From positions 1-64,000 of the forward strand of contig JANYDW010000007.1 of the NCBI GenBank assembly GCA_025363455.1: a stretch of DNA of 64,000 bases, in the 5' to 3' direction. The notes under the pieces were generated by a model. It saw only the letters and a program-made list of their open reading frames with translations, made no database searches and had not been told where the DNA came from. Below are positions 23,532-31,743 of the stretch, piece by piece. How positions within the stretch are numbered: position 1 is the stretch's first letter; each line of letters starts with the position of its first letter. Position numbers and translations under genes: made by a program. The DNA comes from Oleiharenicola sp. (GTDB lineage: Bacteria > Verrucomicrobiota > Verrucomicrobiia > Opitutales > Opitutaceae).

Positions 23532-24251
23532 TTACCACACCTGGTTGATGGTATTGGGCTGGTACCGCAAAAAATCCGCAAAGTCCCCATTGATCCGTTG
23601 GATCACCGGGTCGATCGGCAAGATCTGGCCATCTCCGGTTTGGATCGCATTACGCGGAAACAAGTCGAAGATTAGTAGTCCGGCGGCTTCATCGTAATAA
23701 GCTCCCACCGCCAGCCGTTCGTAACCCCGGCGAAGCATCATGGCGTCCAAATCTCCCTGATTTGCGGGAGTGCCTCGAATGGCGGGCTGGGAGGTAAAAA
23801 TAACTGGGGTTCCCGCATCCACCCTGATGAATTCCAATCTGATGTCATCGCCGAAGATTGTGTTCTGCAGCGACAGCCGGTCGAGGTATTCGGACGGCAC
23901 TGCTCCCTGCACATACGATCCGAGCGCGATGCCATAGCCCAATTTCCGCTCGGGCAGCGTAGCCTTAAAATACCGTTGGCGGCCCTTGTTGAAATAGACG
24001 CCGTGTTCGCCACCCCGCGCGAATTCCAGCATGGGGCGCGTGTCCGACTTCAGCCGGCCGTTTTCTTCGGCCCAATCAACAAGTCGCGTCTTTTCCGTTC
24101 CAAGACGGCCAATGCGAGCGGCGTGAGCTGCATCGTGGTCTGGAGCTGGCGCAGCGCCTCCTCGCGTGAAGTGAGCGCATGAGTCAAGCGGGCTTCGAGC
24201 GTTGGCCATTGAAGGTTGGCGGTATGGGATTTGCCCTGCATATCGTTTCAC
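23532..24251 (-). CDS. Kinase-like protein of the polyvalent-protein kinase family, uncertain start
   Basis: From about residue 60 the protein reads GGEHGVYFNKGRQRYFKATLPERKLGYG, then EYLDRLSLQNTIFGDDIRLEF, SQPAIRGTPANQGDLDAMM, YERL, LLIFDLFPRNAIQTGDG and PIDPVIQRING. That is the layout of the Ser/Thr/Tyr kinase-like domain found in phage-related polyvalent proteins (Lys in the ATP pocket, later FD-x-x-x-x-N and PID). The GTG at 24251 gives 239 aa, but the first 45 residues are unconvincing, while another frame over the same DNA (24050-24241) looks better. An ATG at 24032 gives a shorter version. A frameshift or two overlapping genes are both possible. It is convergent with the ImmA gene and may phosphorylate proteins in a phage-defence or mobile-element context. 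Confidence 0.62.
   Translation of the reverse strand: MKRYAGQIPYRQPSMANARSPLDSCAHFTRGGAAPAPDHDAAHAARIGRLGTEKTRLVDWAEENGRLKSDTRPMLEFARGGEHGVYFNKGRQRYFKATLPERKLGYGIALGSYVQGAVPSEYLDRLSLQNTIFGDDIRLEFIRVDAGTPVIFTSQPAIRGTPANQGDLDAMMLRRGYERLAVGAYYDEAAGLLIFDLFPRNAIQTGDGQILPIDPVIQRINGDFADFLRYQPNTINQVW
24050..24241 (-). CDS. Small overlapping frame before the kinase (63 aa)
   Basis: From the ATG at 24241 this frame reads LEARLTHALTSREEALRQLQ, then LTPLALAVLERKRRDLLIG, a regular amphipathic-helix composition, and ends at 24050. It lies 18 bp before the ATG at 24032 in the kinase frame. It is either a real small gene upstream of a shorter kinase gene, or the true N-terminus of the kinase detached by a frameshift. 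The sequence alone does not decide. Confidence 0.45.
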   Translation of the reverse strand: MQGKSHTANLQWPTLEARLTHALTSREEALRQLQTTMQLTPLALAVLERKRRDLLIGPKKTAG

Positions 24252-24411
24252 AGAAGTTATCTTTTTGGCGTCAAATAACCAGTTTTTTGTGCATCCTTTT
24301 CCGGCTTAAAATGGGCTGTCCTGTTGGCTTGGAATACTCTATTTAATTCTCTGTGTAAGCCGGAGAACCTTGCGCAGAAGGAGCAGAGGCGGCTCGCAGA
24401 GGCGCGGGTCC

Positions 24412-24446
24412 TCCAAAACAAAGCGCCCGGCTGGTGGGCCGGGCGC
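24412..24446 (-). terminator. Rho-independent terminator for the RNase E/G gene
   Basis: On the minus strand GCGCCCGGC (24446-24438) pairs with GCCGGGCGC (24431-24423), followed by TTTGTTTTG. It lies 26 bp beyond the stop codon of the RNase E/G gene. The rest of 24252-24471 holds nothing recognisable apart from the likely promoter of the kinase gene. Confidence 0.85.
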
Positions 24447-24471
24447 GAAATGGCGGACTGCTTAACGACTA

Positions 24472-26214
24472 CTAACGATATTCTTCGTTAGTGTTAGCAT
24501 TTATAATCTTAAAATTCTCCACGTGGTAATTCGGATCGGCGCGGAAGGCCAACTTGACGCCGAAGAGTTTCTCCATGCGGACGAGCAAGTCTGCGTCCTC
24601 GGAGCGCAGGCGGTCGAGGATGCCAGGGTGCACGTGGACGCGGAGGGAGTATTCCTTGCCGTCCTTGCGGCTGGTGAGACGGCGGGCGACGGAACTCAGG
24701 CGGCGTTGGAGCTCGACGGACATCGTCGTGGCGCTCTTCACCGAGCCGCGGCCGTGACAGTACGGGCAGCCGGTATAGAGGTTGCTCGAGAGCGACTCGG
24801 ACTGGCGCTGGCGCGTCATCTGCATGATGCCGAGCGACGAAATCGGGAGGATGTGGGTCTTGGCCTTGTCCTCGCTCATCAGCTCGACCATCTTGTCGTA
24901 CACCGCGTTGCGGTGCCGGCGCTCCTTCATGTCGATGAAGTCCATGATGACCAGCCCGCCGATGTTGCGCAGGCGGATCTGGCGGGCCATCTCCACGGCC
25001 GACTCCATGTTGACCTGGAAGATGGTGTTTTTCTCGTCACCGGAGCGGGACTTGTGGGACCCGGTGTTGACGTCGATGGCGATGAGCGCCTCGGTCTCGT
25101 CGATCACGATCTGGCCGCCGGAGGGCAGGGTGACCTTGCGCTGGAAGGTCTGCTCGATCTGGCGCTCGATGTTGTAGCGCTCGAAGACCGGGATGCTGTC
25201 CTTGTAGAAGACGATCTTGCCCTTGGAGCGGGACGAGATCTGGGAGACATACTCCTGCGTGCGCTTGAAGTCGTCCTCGCTGTCGATCAGCACGCGGTCG
25301 ATGTCCTCGGTGAGGAAATCGCGGACGGTGCGCTCGACGATGTCGGGCTCCTGGTAGAGGTTCGCCGGGGCGCGCTCGGTGTCCATCTTGCGCTGGATCT
25401 CCTCCCACTTCTTGAGGAGGAGGTGGAGATCGCGGACGAAGTAGCGGGACTTCTTACCCTCGCCGGCGGTACGGACGATGACACCCATGCCCTCGGGGAT
25501 GGTGAGCTCGTTGATGAGGGTCTTGAGGCGCTTGCGCTCCTGGGGGTCCTCGATCTTGCGGGAGATGCCGCAGCCATCGGAGAAGGGCGTGAGGATGAGG
25601 TAGCGGCCGGGGAGGGAGAGGTTGGTCGTGGTGCGCGGGCCCTTGGTGCCGATGGGGCCCTTGGTCACCTGGATGACGATCTCGCTGCCGGGCGGGTAGA
25701 GGCCCGGGATGTCCTTGACGGTCGGCTCGGCGCCGCGGGGGGCCGCGCCCTTCTTCTTGTTGACGCGCACGACCTCGACCGACGAGTCGGTGGCGGCGGG
25801 GAGCATGTCCCAGTAGTGGAGGAAGGCGTTCTTGTTATATCCGATGTCGACGAAGGCGGCCTTGAGGCCGGGGTCGAGGTTCTTGACGCGGCCCTTGTAG
25901 ATGCCGCCGACCATGCGGGTGTCGGATTCACGCTCGATCTCGAAGCGGTCGAGGGTGCCGTCAACGAGGAGCGCGACGCGTTTCTCGAGGGGCTCGGAGT
26001 TGATGACGAGTTCGCGGAAAGAGCCCTTTTCCTTGCGGAACACGCTGAGGATTTTTTGCAGGAGCGGCCGGTTCGCGGCGCGTTCCTTGGATTCGGATTT
26101 CAGCTGTTCCGCCGTGAGGGGCGTGGTGTGTTGCTGACGAGGCGGCTGGGTGAGCTCGTCTTCATAGCGGGCGGCGTCCGAGGGGGCGCCGGAGGGAGGG
26201 GACTGATCGTTCAT
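24472..26214 (-). CDS. rng: Ribonuclease E/G family protein
   Basis: A 580-aa protein with the Rne/Rng catalytic core. After a polar N-terminal extension (about 1-65) comes an S1-like region ([32 protein letters not shown]), then the RNase E/G core with DVNTG, the motif [14 protein letters not shown] (catalytic Asp pair) and the zinc-link CPYC...GRG near residue 485. It cuts AU-rich single-stranded RNA in mRNA decay and 5S/16S rRNA processing. The short C-terminus lacks the long scaffold region of E. coli RNase E, so it is closer to RNase G in size. RNase Y is encoded at 27805, so the organism has both decay endonucleases. Confidence 0.92.
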   Translation of the reverse strand: MNDQSPPSGAPSDAARYEDELTQPPRQQHTTPLTAEQLKSESKERAANRPLLQKILSVFRKEKGSFRELVINSEPLEKRVALLVDGTLDRFEIERESDTRMVGGIYKGRVKNLDPGLKAAFVDIGYNKNAFLHYWDMLPAATDSSVEVVRVNKKKGAAPRGAEPTVKDIPGLYPPGSEIVIQVTKGPIGTKGPRTTTNLSLPGRYLILTPFSDGCGISRKIEDPQERKRLKTLINELTIPEGMGVIVRTAGEGKKSRYFVRDLHLLLKKWEEIQRKMDTERAPANLYQEPDIVERTVRDFLTEDIDRVLIDSEDDFKRTQEYVSQISSRSKGKIVFYKDSIPVFERYNIERQIEQTFQRKVTLPSGGQIVIDETEALIAIDVNTGSHKSRSGDEKNTIFQVNMESAVEMARQIRLRNIGGLVIMDFIDMKERRHRNAVYDKMVELMSEDKAKTHILPISSLGIMQMTRQRQSESLSSNLYTGCPYCHGRGSVKSATTMSVELQRRLSSVARRLTSRKDGKEYSLRVHVHPGILDRLRSEDADLLVRMEKLFGVKLAFRADPNYHVENFKIINANTNEEYR

Positions 26215-26328
26215 GGTGGGGGTGATGCCTTGCGGCGGTGTTGTCGGCAGGGCTCCTCAGGCCAGCGGGCTGCGAGCAGGAAATTCCGGCAGAGCGGTCA
26301 ATATCGCGAGGCAGGTCTCTCATGGTGT

Positions 26329-27567
26329 TCATGAGTCCCTCCGAAAACGATAGACGCTTTGGACCAGTCCTTGCAGCAAGCAGCAGCTGAGCACGAAGGT
26401 GCCGCCGTAGCTAATAAAGGGAAGCGGTATGCCTTTTACCGGCACCAGGCCGATGGTCATGGCGATGTTGACGAACACATGCACGGCCATGAGCACCGTG
26501 ACGCCGAGCGCGAGTAACGCGCCGAAGCGGTCCCGGGCCAAACCCGCGATCCGCAGTCCGTTCCACAACACCACGCCAAACAGCCCGACGACGGTGATGC
26601 TTCCCAAAAATCCTTTTTCCTCCGCGATGACGGAGAAGATGAAATCGCTGTGCGCGACGGCCGACGGCAGGTAGCCGAGCTTGGCCTGCGTGCCCTCGGT
26701 CCAGCCCTTGCCGGTGAAGCCGCCCGAGCCGACCGAGATGAGCGACTGGCGGCTGTTCCAGCCGATGCCGTTGGGGTCGACCTTGTCGGGCATGGCGAAA
26801 TAAAGCAGGCGGTTGCGCTGGTAATCCCGGAGCGGGAGCCAAGAGTGCGACTGGTATTCACCCTTGTCCTTGGTGTAGCTCAGATGGTTGTCATCCATGT
26901 AGTTGCTATACCGAATAACATCGATGGCGACGATCCCGACCAGCAGGGCGAACACGCCCAAGGCTCCGGCAAAGAAACGCATCGAGAGGTTGGAGACGAA
27001 CAGCATGGCAAAGACCATGGGAGCGATCACGAGGGCGCTGCCGAGGTCGGGTTCACCAAAGATCAACAACATGGGCAACCCCACGGCAAGGGCCAATTTT
27101 ACGAGCACCTGGAGGGAGTCGGCGACGGTCCCGAGCTTGGAGCCGGTGAGGATTGAGGCCGTGATGAAGAGCACAGCCACCTTCGCGAACTCCGAGGGCT
27201 GGAACGCGGTCCAACTCAGGCCGGGCACGCCTAGCCAGCGCCGGGCGCCCATGCCGTGGGTGGTGCCGATCCCGGGGATGAGCACGAGCAGCAGCATCAC
27301 GACGCCGACCACATAAACCCAATGGGCGTACCGAAGCCAGATCCGGTAATCCAGGAGGGACGTCGCGAGGTAGAGGGCGGCGCCGAGGACGAGAAAACCG
27401 ATCTGCGTACGCCATTGGGTGCCGTCGCGGGCCAGCTGGGCACTGTAGATGAAAAAGACTCCAAACAGGCTCAGCACCACCATGCAGGCCGGCGTGATCC
27501 GGTCGAACTGCTCGCGCGTGGTTAGCTTGAAAAAGCTGGCCAGGTCGAGGTTGCGCAGGAATTTCAC
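26329..27567 (-). CDS. rodA: RodA, SEDS-family peptidoglycan glycosyltransferase
   Basis: A 412-aa polytopic membrane protein with about ten transmembrane segments and SEDS signatures: GATTHG-like GIGTTHGMGARRWLGV, FQPSEFAKVAVL, FGEPDLGSALV, and the C-terminal GIPLPFISYGGTFVLS loop typical of RodA/FtsW. It polymerises glycan strands during elongation together with a class B PBP. The GTG at 27567 starts directly before KFLRNLDL. An upstream ATG at 27609 would begin inside a repetitive GCAGGGAGCAGGGAG stretch and is less likely. It is encoded 114 bp from the RNase E/G start, same strand. Confidence 0.92.
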   Translation of the reverse strand: MKFLRNLDLASFFKLTTREQFDRITPACMVVLSLFGVFFIYSAQLARDGTQWRTQIGFLVLGAALYLATSLLDYRIWLRYAHWVYVVGVVMLLLVLIPGIGTTHGMGARRWLGVPGLSWTAFQPSEFAKVAVLFITASILTGSKLGTVADSLQVLVKLALAVGLPMLLIFGEPDLGSALVIAPMVFAMLFVSNLSMRFFAGALGVFALLVGIVAIDVIRYSNYMDDNHLSYTKDKGEYQSHSWLPLRDYQRNRLLYFAMPDKVDPNGIGWNSRQSLISVGSGGFTGKGWTEGTQAKLGYLPSAVAHSDFIFSVIAEEKGFLGSITVVGLFGVVLWNGLRIAGLARDRFGALLALGVTVLMAVHVFVNIAMTIGLVPVKGIPLPFISYGGTFVLSCCLLQGLVQSVYRFRRDS

Positions 27568-27647
27568 GGGGAGGGAAGGCACTAGATTAAAGCAGGGAGC
27601 AGGGAGCAAGGTTCAAGCAGGGAGCAGGGAGGGCCCGCGTGGGCGTA

Positions 27648-27718
27648 GGTGGAACCTGGCCTCCGGACAGGTTTGTTCGACGGCACTGGGAGAGCCCGTC
27701 CGGAGGCCGGGCTCCACC
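27648..27718. repeat. GGTGGAACC...GGCTCCACC palindromic repeat
   Basis: Arms GGTGGAACCTGGCCTCCGGA (27648) and CCGGAGGCCGGGCTCCACC (ending 27718) are nearly complementary. Related copies are at 34284-34354, 37172-37226 and about 44817-44888. It lies in the rodA/rny divergent region. Just downstream TTGCCAAGC and GCTTGGCAA form a further perfect 9-bp dyad. Confidence 0.8.
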
Positions 27719-27804
27719 AAGATCAACCCACCTTGGATTGTAAAACCACCGCAGTCTGCGGTGTTGCCAAGCCAGGTGGCGGACGTAGCTTGGCAATCCA
27801 AGTG

Positions 27805-29388
27805 ATGCTGACCGTCATCGCCCTAACCAAGCAAGCGAGCCAGACCGCAGAAGCCGAGCCCTACCTGTGGGCCTTGGGCGTGTCCGTCCTGTTGGGGTTG
27901 GCGGCCGGTTATGCCGCCGTCTGGCTGTTTCTGCGCCAGTCCCGGCGCCTGGCGTGCGAACAGGCCGCGTCCCACCTGACGCTTGCCAAGCGCGAGGCCG
28001 CGGTAGCCGCGCAGGAAATCATCAACAAGGCCGAGGAGGACATCCGGAACCGCGAGGCCGAGCTGAACCGCGACTTCGACCGCCGCAAGATCGAGATCGA
28101 GGTGATGCTGCGGGAAATTCGCTCGCACGAGGAATCACTCGGTCTGCTCGACTACCAACTGGAGCAGCGACAGGACCGGCTGGCCCGCGAGGCCAGCGCC
28201 AACAAGCAGGCGCGGGACGCCATGCGCGACCTGTCCAAGAGCCTGCGCAAGCGCCTGGAGGGCGTCGCCTCGCTCGATGGCGAGGAGATCCGCAAACAGC
28301 TGGTCGAGGAAATCACCTTTGAGTGCGCCGTGGAGCTGCGCGCCCTGCGCAAGGAGCTGCTCGAGCGTTCCGAGCAGGATCTCGTGCAGGAGGGCAAGCG
28401 CATCCTCGTCGCCACGATGCAGCGCCTCGCCAGCAAGCCCAACAACGACATCACCGCCACGATCGTCCAGCTGCCCACCGAGGAGATGAAGGGCCGCATC
28501 ATCGGCCGCGAAGGTCGCAACATCAAGTCCTTCGAGGCCGCCACCGGCACCACGCTGCTCATCGACGAGTCCCCGCAGATGGTGCTCATCTCGTCGTTTG
28601 ACCCTGTGCGTCGCGAGATCGCCAAGCTCGCGCTCGAGGCGCTGGTGAAGGATGGGCGCATCCACCCGGCCAGCATCGAGGAGTCGGTCAACCGCGCCCG
28701 GCAGGAAATGGACCTGCACGTCGCCACGATCGGCGAGGAGGCTGTGGATCGGTTGAAGATCTCCGGCCTGCACCCCGAGTCCATCAAGCTGCTCGGCAAG
28801 CTGCGCTTCCGCTTTTCCTACACGCAGAACGTCCTCGACCACTCCATCGAGGTGGCCCAGCTCTGTGCGATGCTCGCATCCGAGCTCGGGCTCGAGCCCA
28901 ATATCGCCAAGCGCGCCGGCCTGCTCCACGATATCGGCAAGTCCATCGAGGGCGAATACGAGGGCAGTCACGCGATCATCGGGGCGGACTTCATCCGCCG
29001 CTACGGTGAGACCGACATCGTGGTCAACGCCGTCGCCGCCCACCATGCCGAGGTCAAGCCCGAGACAATTTACGCCGGGCTCGTGATCCTCGCCGATGCC
29101 ATCTCCGCCTCGCGCCCCGGCGCCCGGGCTGAGTCCATGACGTCCTACATCGAACGGCTGGGCCGGCTCGAAAAGCTCGCCATGACGATGCCCGGCGTGC
29201 AGCAGGCCTTCGCCATCCAGGCCGGCCGCGAGGTGCGCGTCGTGGTGCAGCCCAGCATCGTGACCGACGACCAGGCCCATGCCCTCGCCAAGACGCTTCG
29301 CCTCAAGATCGAACAGGAGCTCGACTACCCGAGTACCATCAAGATCACGGTGATCCGGGAGCAGAGGTATACGGAGACGGCCACCTGA
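27805..29388 (+). CDS. rny: Ribonuclease Y
   Basis: A 527-aa protein from the ATG at 27805. It has one N-terminal transmembrane helix (about 21-43), a long coiled coil (about 50-200), a KH domain with GRIIGREGRNIKSFE, then an HD domain with LLHDIGKSIEGEYEGSHA and VNAVAAHHAEV. RNase Y is a membrane-bound endonuclease that initiates mRNA turnover. Upstream frame extensions run through the dispersed repeat and lack family similarity, so the ATG right before the membrane helix is used; a GTG at 27802 is a near-equivalent alternative. Confidence 0.94.
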   Translation: MLTVIALTKQASQTAEAEPYLWALGVSVLLGLAAGYAAVWLFLRQSRRLACEQAASHLTLAKREAAVAAQEIINKAEEDIRNREAELNRDFDRRKIEIEVMLREIRSHEESLGLLDYQLEQRQDRLAREASANKQARDAMRDLSKSLRKRLEGVASLDGEEIRKQLVEEITFECAVELRALRKELLERSEQDLVQEGKRILVATMQRLASKPNNDITATIVQLPTEEMKGRIIGREGRNIKSFEAATGTTLLIDESPQMVLISSFDPVRREIAKLALEALVKDGRIHPASIEESVNRARQEMDLHVATIGEEAVDRLKISGLHPESIKLLGKLRFRFSYTQNVLDHSIEVAQLCAMLASELGLEPNIAKRAGLLHDIGKSIEGEYEGSHAIIGADFIRRYGETDIVVNAVAAHHAEVKPETIYAGLVILADAISASRPGARAESMTSYIERLGRLEKLAMTMPGVQQAFAIQAGREVRVVVQPSIVTDDQAHALAKTLRLKIEQELDYPSTIKITVIREQRYTETAT

Positions 29389-29390
29389 CG

Positions 29391-29483
29391 GGAAGGACTG
29401 AAGAGCTGAAGGACTGAAGGGCTGAACCAGCCGGTATCCTCGGAAAATTTCAGTCTTTCAGCTTTTCAGTCTTTCAGCCTTTC
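29391..29483 (+). terminator. Long octamer-built inverted repeat after rny
   Basis: The left arm 29391-29426 repeats CTGAAGGA-type octamers. The right arm 29448-29483 repeats TTTCAGTC-type octamers and is its imperfect complement, giving a stem of about 36 bp. It lies between the rny stop and the queF start. It may terminate rny transcription or protect its 3' end; no long T-run follows. Confidence 0.6.
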
Positions 29484-29490
29484 TTCCCCC

Positions 29491-29844
29491 ATGGCCTCCC
29501 CCAAACTCCTCGAGACCTTTCCCAATCCCGCGCCGCAGCGCGACTACGTGATCGAGCACACGCATCACGAGTTCACTTCGCTGTGCCCGAAGACCGGCCA
29601 CCCGGACTTTGCCGAGATCACGGTGCGCTACGTGGCGGACAAGACCTGCGTCGAGCTCAAGTCGCTGAAGCTTTACTTCCACGCCTACCGCAATGAGGGG
29701 ATTTTCTTCGAGGGTGCGACCAACAAGATCTGCGACGACCTCGGCGCCGCATTGAAGCCGCGCAGCCTCACGATCATCGCTGACTGGAAGGCCCGCGGCG
29801 GCTTCACCTCGCGCGTGACCTGCGAGTGGAAGAAGCGGAAATGA
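29491..29844 (+). CDS. queF: QueF, NADPH-dependent preQ0 reductase
   Basis: A 117-aa, type I (short, YkvM-like) QueF. It contains the catalytic LCPKTGHPDF (Cys32 and Asp39), then ELKSLKLYFHAYRNEGIFFE, the E(S/L)KSxK motif that binds NADPH in this family. It reduces 7-cyano-7-deazaguanine to preQ1 for queuosine in tRNA. The other queuosine genes are not in this window. No preQ1 riboswitch is seen upstream. Confidence 0.95.
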   Translation: MASPKLLETFPNPAPQRDYVIEHTHHEFTSLCPKTGHPDFAEITVRYVADKTCVELKSLKLYFHAYRNEGIFFEGATNKICDDLGAALKPRSLTIIADWKARGGFTSRVTCEWKKRK

Positions 29845-29938
29845 AACAAGCCGGTGGCCCGCGAATCCAGCGAATGAAACGAATTCTCAGCAAGAGAGCG
29901 GAGTCATTCGCATAAATTAGCGTCATTAGCGGGCGACC

Positions 29939-30604
29939 ATGCCTTGGACCGACACACCGATTCATTTCATTGATTTCGAGGGCAACACGACCTCCGGCAT
30001 CCTGGAATTCGGGGTGGTGACCATTCGTGGCGGTGAGATCACCGAAACGCACACGCGACTCTGCCGCGCGACCGGCCGGGTGAGTCCGGAAGAAACGGCG
30101 GTGCACGGGCTGGCGGCCGAGGGTCTGGTGGCGGAGGCGTATTTCGCGGCGGAGTGGGAGCGCTTCGCGGGCCTGCGCGCGAGCGGGCCGCTGGCAGCGC
30201 ACTTCGCGCCGGTCGAGAATTCCCTGCTGCGCAAGGTCTGGCCTTATCCCCGCCAGGTGCCGGACTTCGCCCGGCCCGGAAAACAAGCCACGGAATGGGG
30301 CCCGTGGATCGACACCGGGCAGCTGTACCCGCAATTCTTTCCACAATTTGGGTCGTTCCGCCTGGGCGACCTCGTCGCCCGCAGCGGACTGCAGGTGGAG
30401 CTGGAAGCCGTGACGCGCCGTCATTGTCCGGCCGGGCGCCGACGCTACCATGCAGCCTTGTACGACGCGCTCGCCGGCGCGCTGCTGTTGCTCACGCTGC
30501 TGCGCCGGCCGGAATTGGCGAACGCGACCATCCCGTGGTTGCTACAGATGAGCACGCAGGACGGAGACAAGCGCGACGCGCTGCAGCAGGGGAATCTGTT
30601 TTGA
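29939..30604 (+). CDS. DnaQ-like 3'-5' exonuclease (DEDD family)
   Basis: A 221-aa protein with an exonuclease I motif FIDFEGN (Asp and Glu of DEDD), a TRLCRATGRVSPEETAVHGL segment as in DnaQ-like proteins, and a late YHAALYDALAGALLL with the expected final His/Asp. The exo II Asp is less obvious (HFAPVENS where H-N-x-x-F-D is usual), so activity may be weaker or rearranged. It is soluble. Such proteins act in proofreading, RNA trimming or repair; the specific job is unknown. It starts 95 bp after queF. Confidence 0.75.
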   Translation: MPWTDTPIHFIDFEGNTTSGILEFGVVTIRGGEITETHTRLCRATGRVSPEETAVHGLAAEGLVAEAYFAAEWERFAGLRASGPLAAHFAPVENSLLRKVWPYPRQVPDFARPGKQATEWGPWIDTGQLYPQFFPQFGSFRLGDLVARSGLQVELEAVTRRHCPAGRRRYHAALYDALAGALLLLTLLRRPELANATIPWLLQMSTQDGDKRDALQQGNLF

Positions 30605-30613
30605 GTCATCAAT

Positions 30614-30683
30614 GTAGGGCCGGCGCTTGTCGCCGGGCCGGGCTTGGGTCACCGAATGGTCCGCCGACAAGCGGCGACGCTAC
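30614..30683. repeat. GTAGGGCC...GCTAC palindromic repeat
   Basis: GTAGGGCCGGCGCTTGTCGC at 30614 and GCCGACAAGCGGCG...GCTAC to 30683 form an extended imperfect hairpin, related in design to 17996-18043 and 44336-44371. It sits right after the exonuclease stop and may cap the 3' end. Confidence 0.65.
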
Positions 30684-30786
30684 AGCCCAAACGCAAAAAT
30701 CGCGGTCCGGGTCGGTCGAAGAGACAGACTCGCAGGGACATTGTGGATTGCCCTCGGCCGCCCAGCCGGCCCAATATTCGGTGCCA

Positions 30787-31719
30787 ATGAGGCTGCGCTG
30801 GATGCCATGGTTGATGCTGCTGCTTGTGCCCGGGTTGTGGGCGCAGCAACGAGCGTACTTCGACGCCAATCTGGCCACGGCCAGGCGGCTCGAAGCGAAG
30901 GGAAACAATGGCGAGGCCGAGAAGGAATACCGGCTGGCAGTGTGGCGCGCCCGCAATCACCTGCAGGAGCAGGATGTGTCCGATGCGCTCTATTCGCTCG
31001 GTCAGTTTTACCGCCACCTCGGGCGTGGGTCGGACGCCATCAGGGAATTGCAGGAGTCACTGGCGATCCAGCAGCGTTTGTCCGGTGACACCGATGTACG
31101 CACCGGCCGCCGGCTGGCCGAGCTGGCCGCGGCCTTTCTCGTGAATCGCGAATTGGCCGAGGCACGACCACTCATCGAGCGGTTGCGCGTCATCGCGCCG
31201 CGCTATCGGGGGCAGGAGAAGCAATTTGCCGACGGACTCATCGTTGAGATGGACCGGCTCTCGCAGGCCACCGAGAGGTTCAGGGAGATCTCCGCGGCCG
31301 CCGCGAAAGGCGACCGGCACGCCCGGCAGCTGCTCGCGAGTTGCTATGAGGACGGCCTCGGGGTCGCGCCGGACAGCACGAAGGCATTAAAACTGTTCAG
31401 TGCGCTGGCCGCCGAGGGTGACTTGGATTCCGAGTATTACCTCGGGGTGATGTACGACAAAGCCCGCGGGACGCCACGGGACGCGGCCAAAGCAGCCGCC
31501 TATTTCCGCAAGGCTGCCGAACAGGGTATGGCCGTCGCCCAGTTTAACTATGCCGTGCTACTCAGTGGCGGTGACGGGGTGGACCGGAATCTCACCGAGG
31601 CCCTGGATTGGGCGAGAAAAGCCGTGAGGGGTGGTTATCCCTCCGCCGCGCAGGCGGTGAGCATCATCGAAAGAGACTTGGCCGAGGAACAAAAAAAGGG
31701 GAAGGCCGGCTTCCGGTAA
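30787..31719 (+). CDS. Exported TPR/Sel1-repeat protein
   Basis: A 310-aa protein from the ATG at 30787. The N-terminus is a signal peptide (MPWLMLLLVPGLWAQ). Residues about 20-150 are TPR-like helical pairs (ALYSLGQFYRHLGRGSDAIRELQESLAIQ), and about 195-300 contain Sel1-like repeats (ARQLLASCYEDGLGVAPDSTKALKLF, YYLGVMYDKARGTPRD, AQFNYAVLLSGGDGVDRN). Such repeats mediate protein contacts in the periplasm or secretion pathways. Partners are unknown. The same frame is open further upstream, but the signal peptide fixes the start. Confidence 0.85.
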   Translation: MRLRWMPWLMLLLVPGLWAQQRAYFDANLATARRLEAKGNNGEAEKEYRLAVWRARNHLQEQDVSDALYSLGQFYRHLGRGSDAIRELQESLAIQQRLSGDTDVRTGRRLAELAAAFLVNRELAEARPLIERLRVIAPRYRGQEKQFADGLIVEMDRLSQATERFREISAAAAKGDRHARQLLASCYEDGLGVAPDSTKALKLFSALAAEGDLDSEYYLGVMYDKARGTPRDAAKAAAYFRKAAEQGMAVAQFNYAVLLSGGDGVDRNLTEALDWARKAVRGGYPSAAQAVSIIERDLAEEQKKGKAGFR

Positions 31720-31743
31720 AGGCCGCGGGTCCAGCACCGCCGC

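Noticed and set aside
24523-26334. Long rightward open frame opposite the RNase E/G gene
   Set aside because: It is the mirror of a strong conserved gene; the composition (Asp/Gly/Leu/Val-rich, low complexity) is typical of GC-rich antisense frames.
29389-29490. preQ1 riboswitch upstream of queF
   Set aside because: The region is a repeat-built palindrome; no preQ1 aptamer pattern (short pseudoknot with A-rich tail) was seen.
30154-30786. Upstream extension of the Sel1-protein frame
   Set aside because: It overlaps the DnaQ-like exonuclease in another frame and a palindromic repeat; the signal peptide at 30787 marks the real start.
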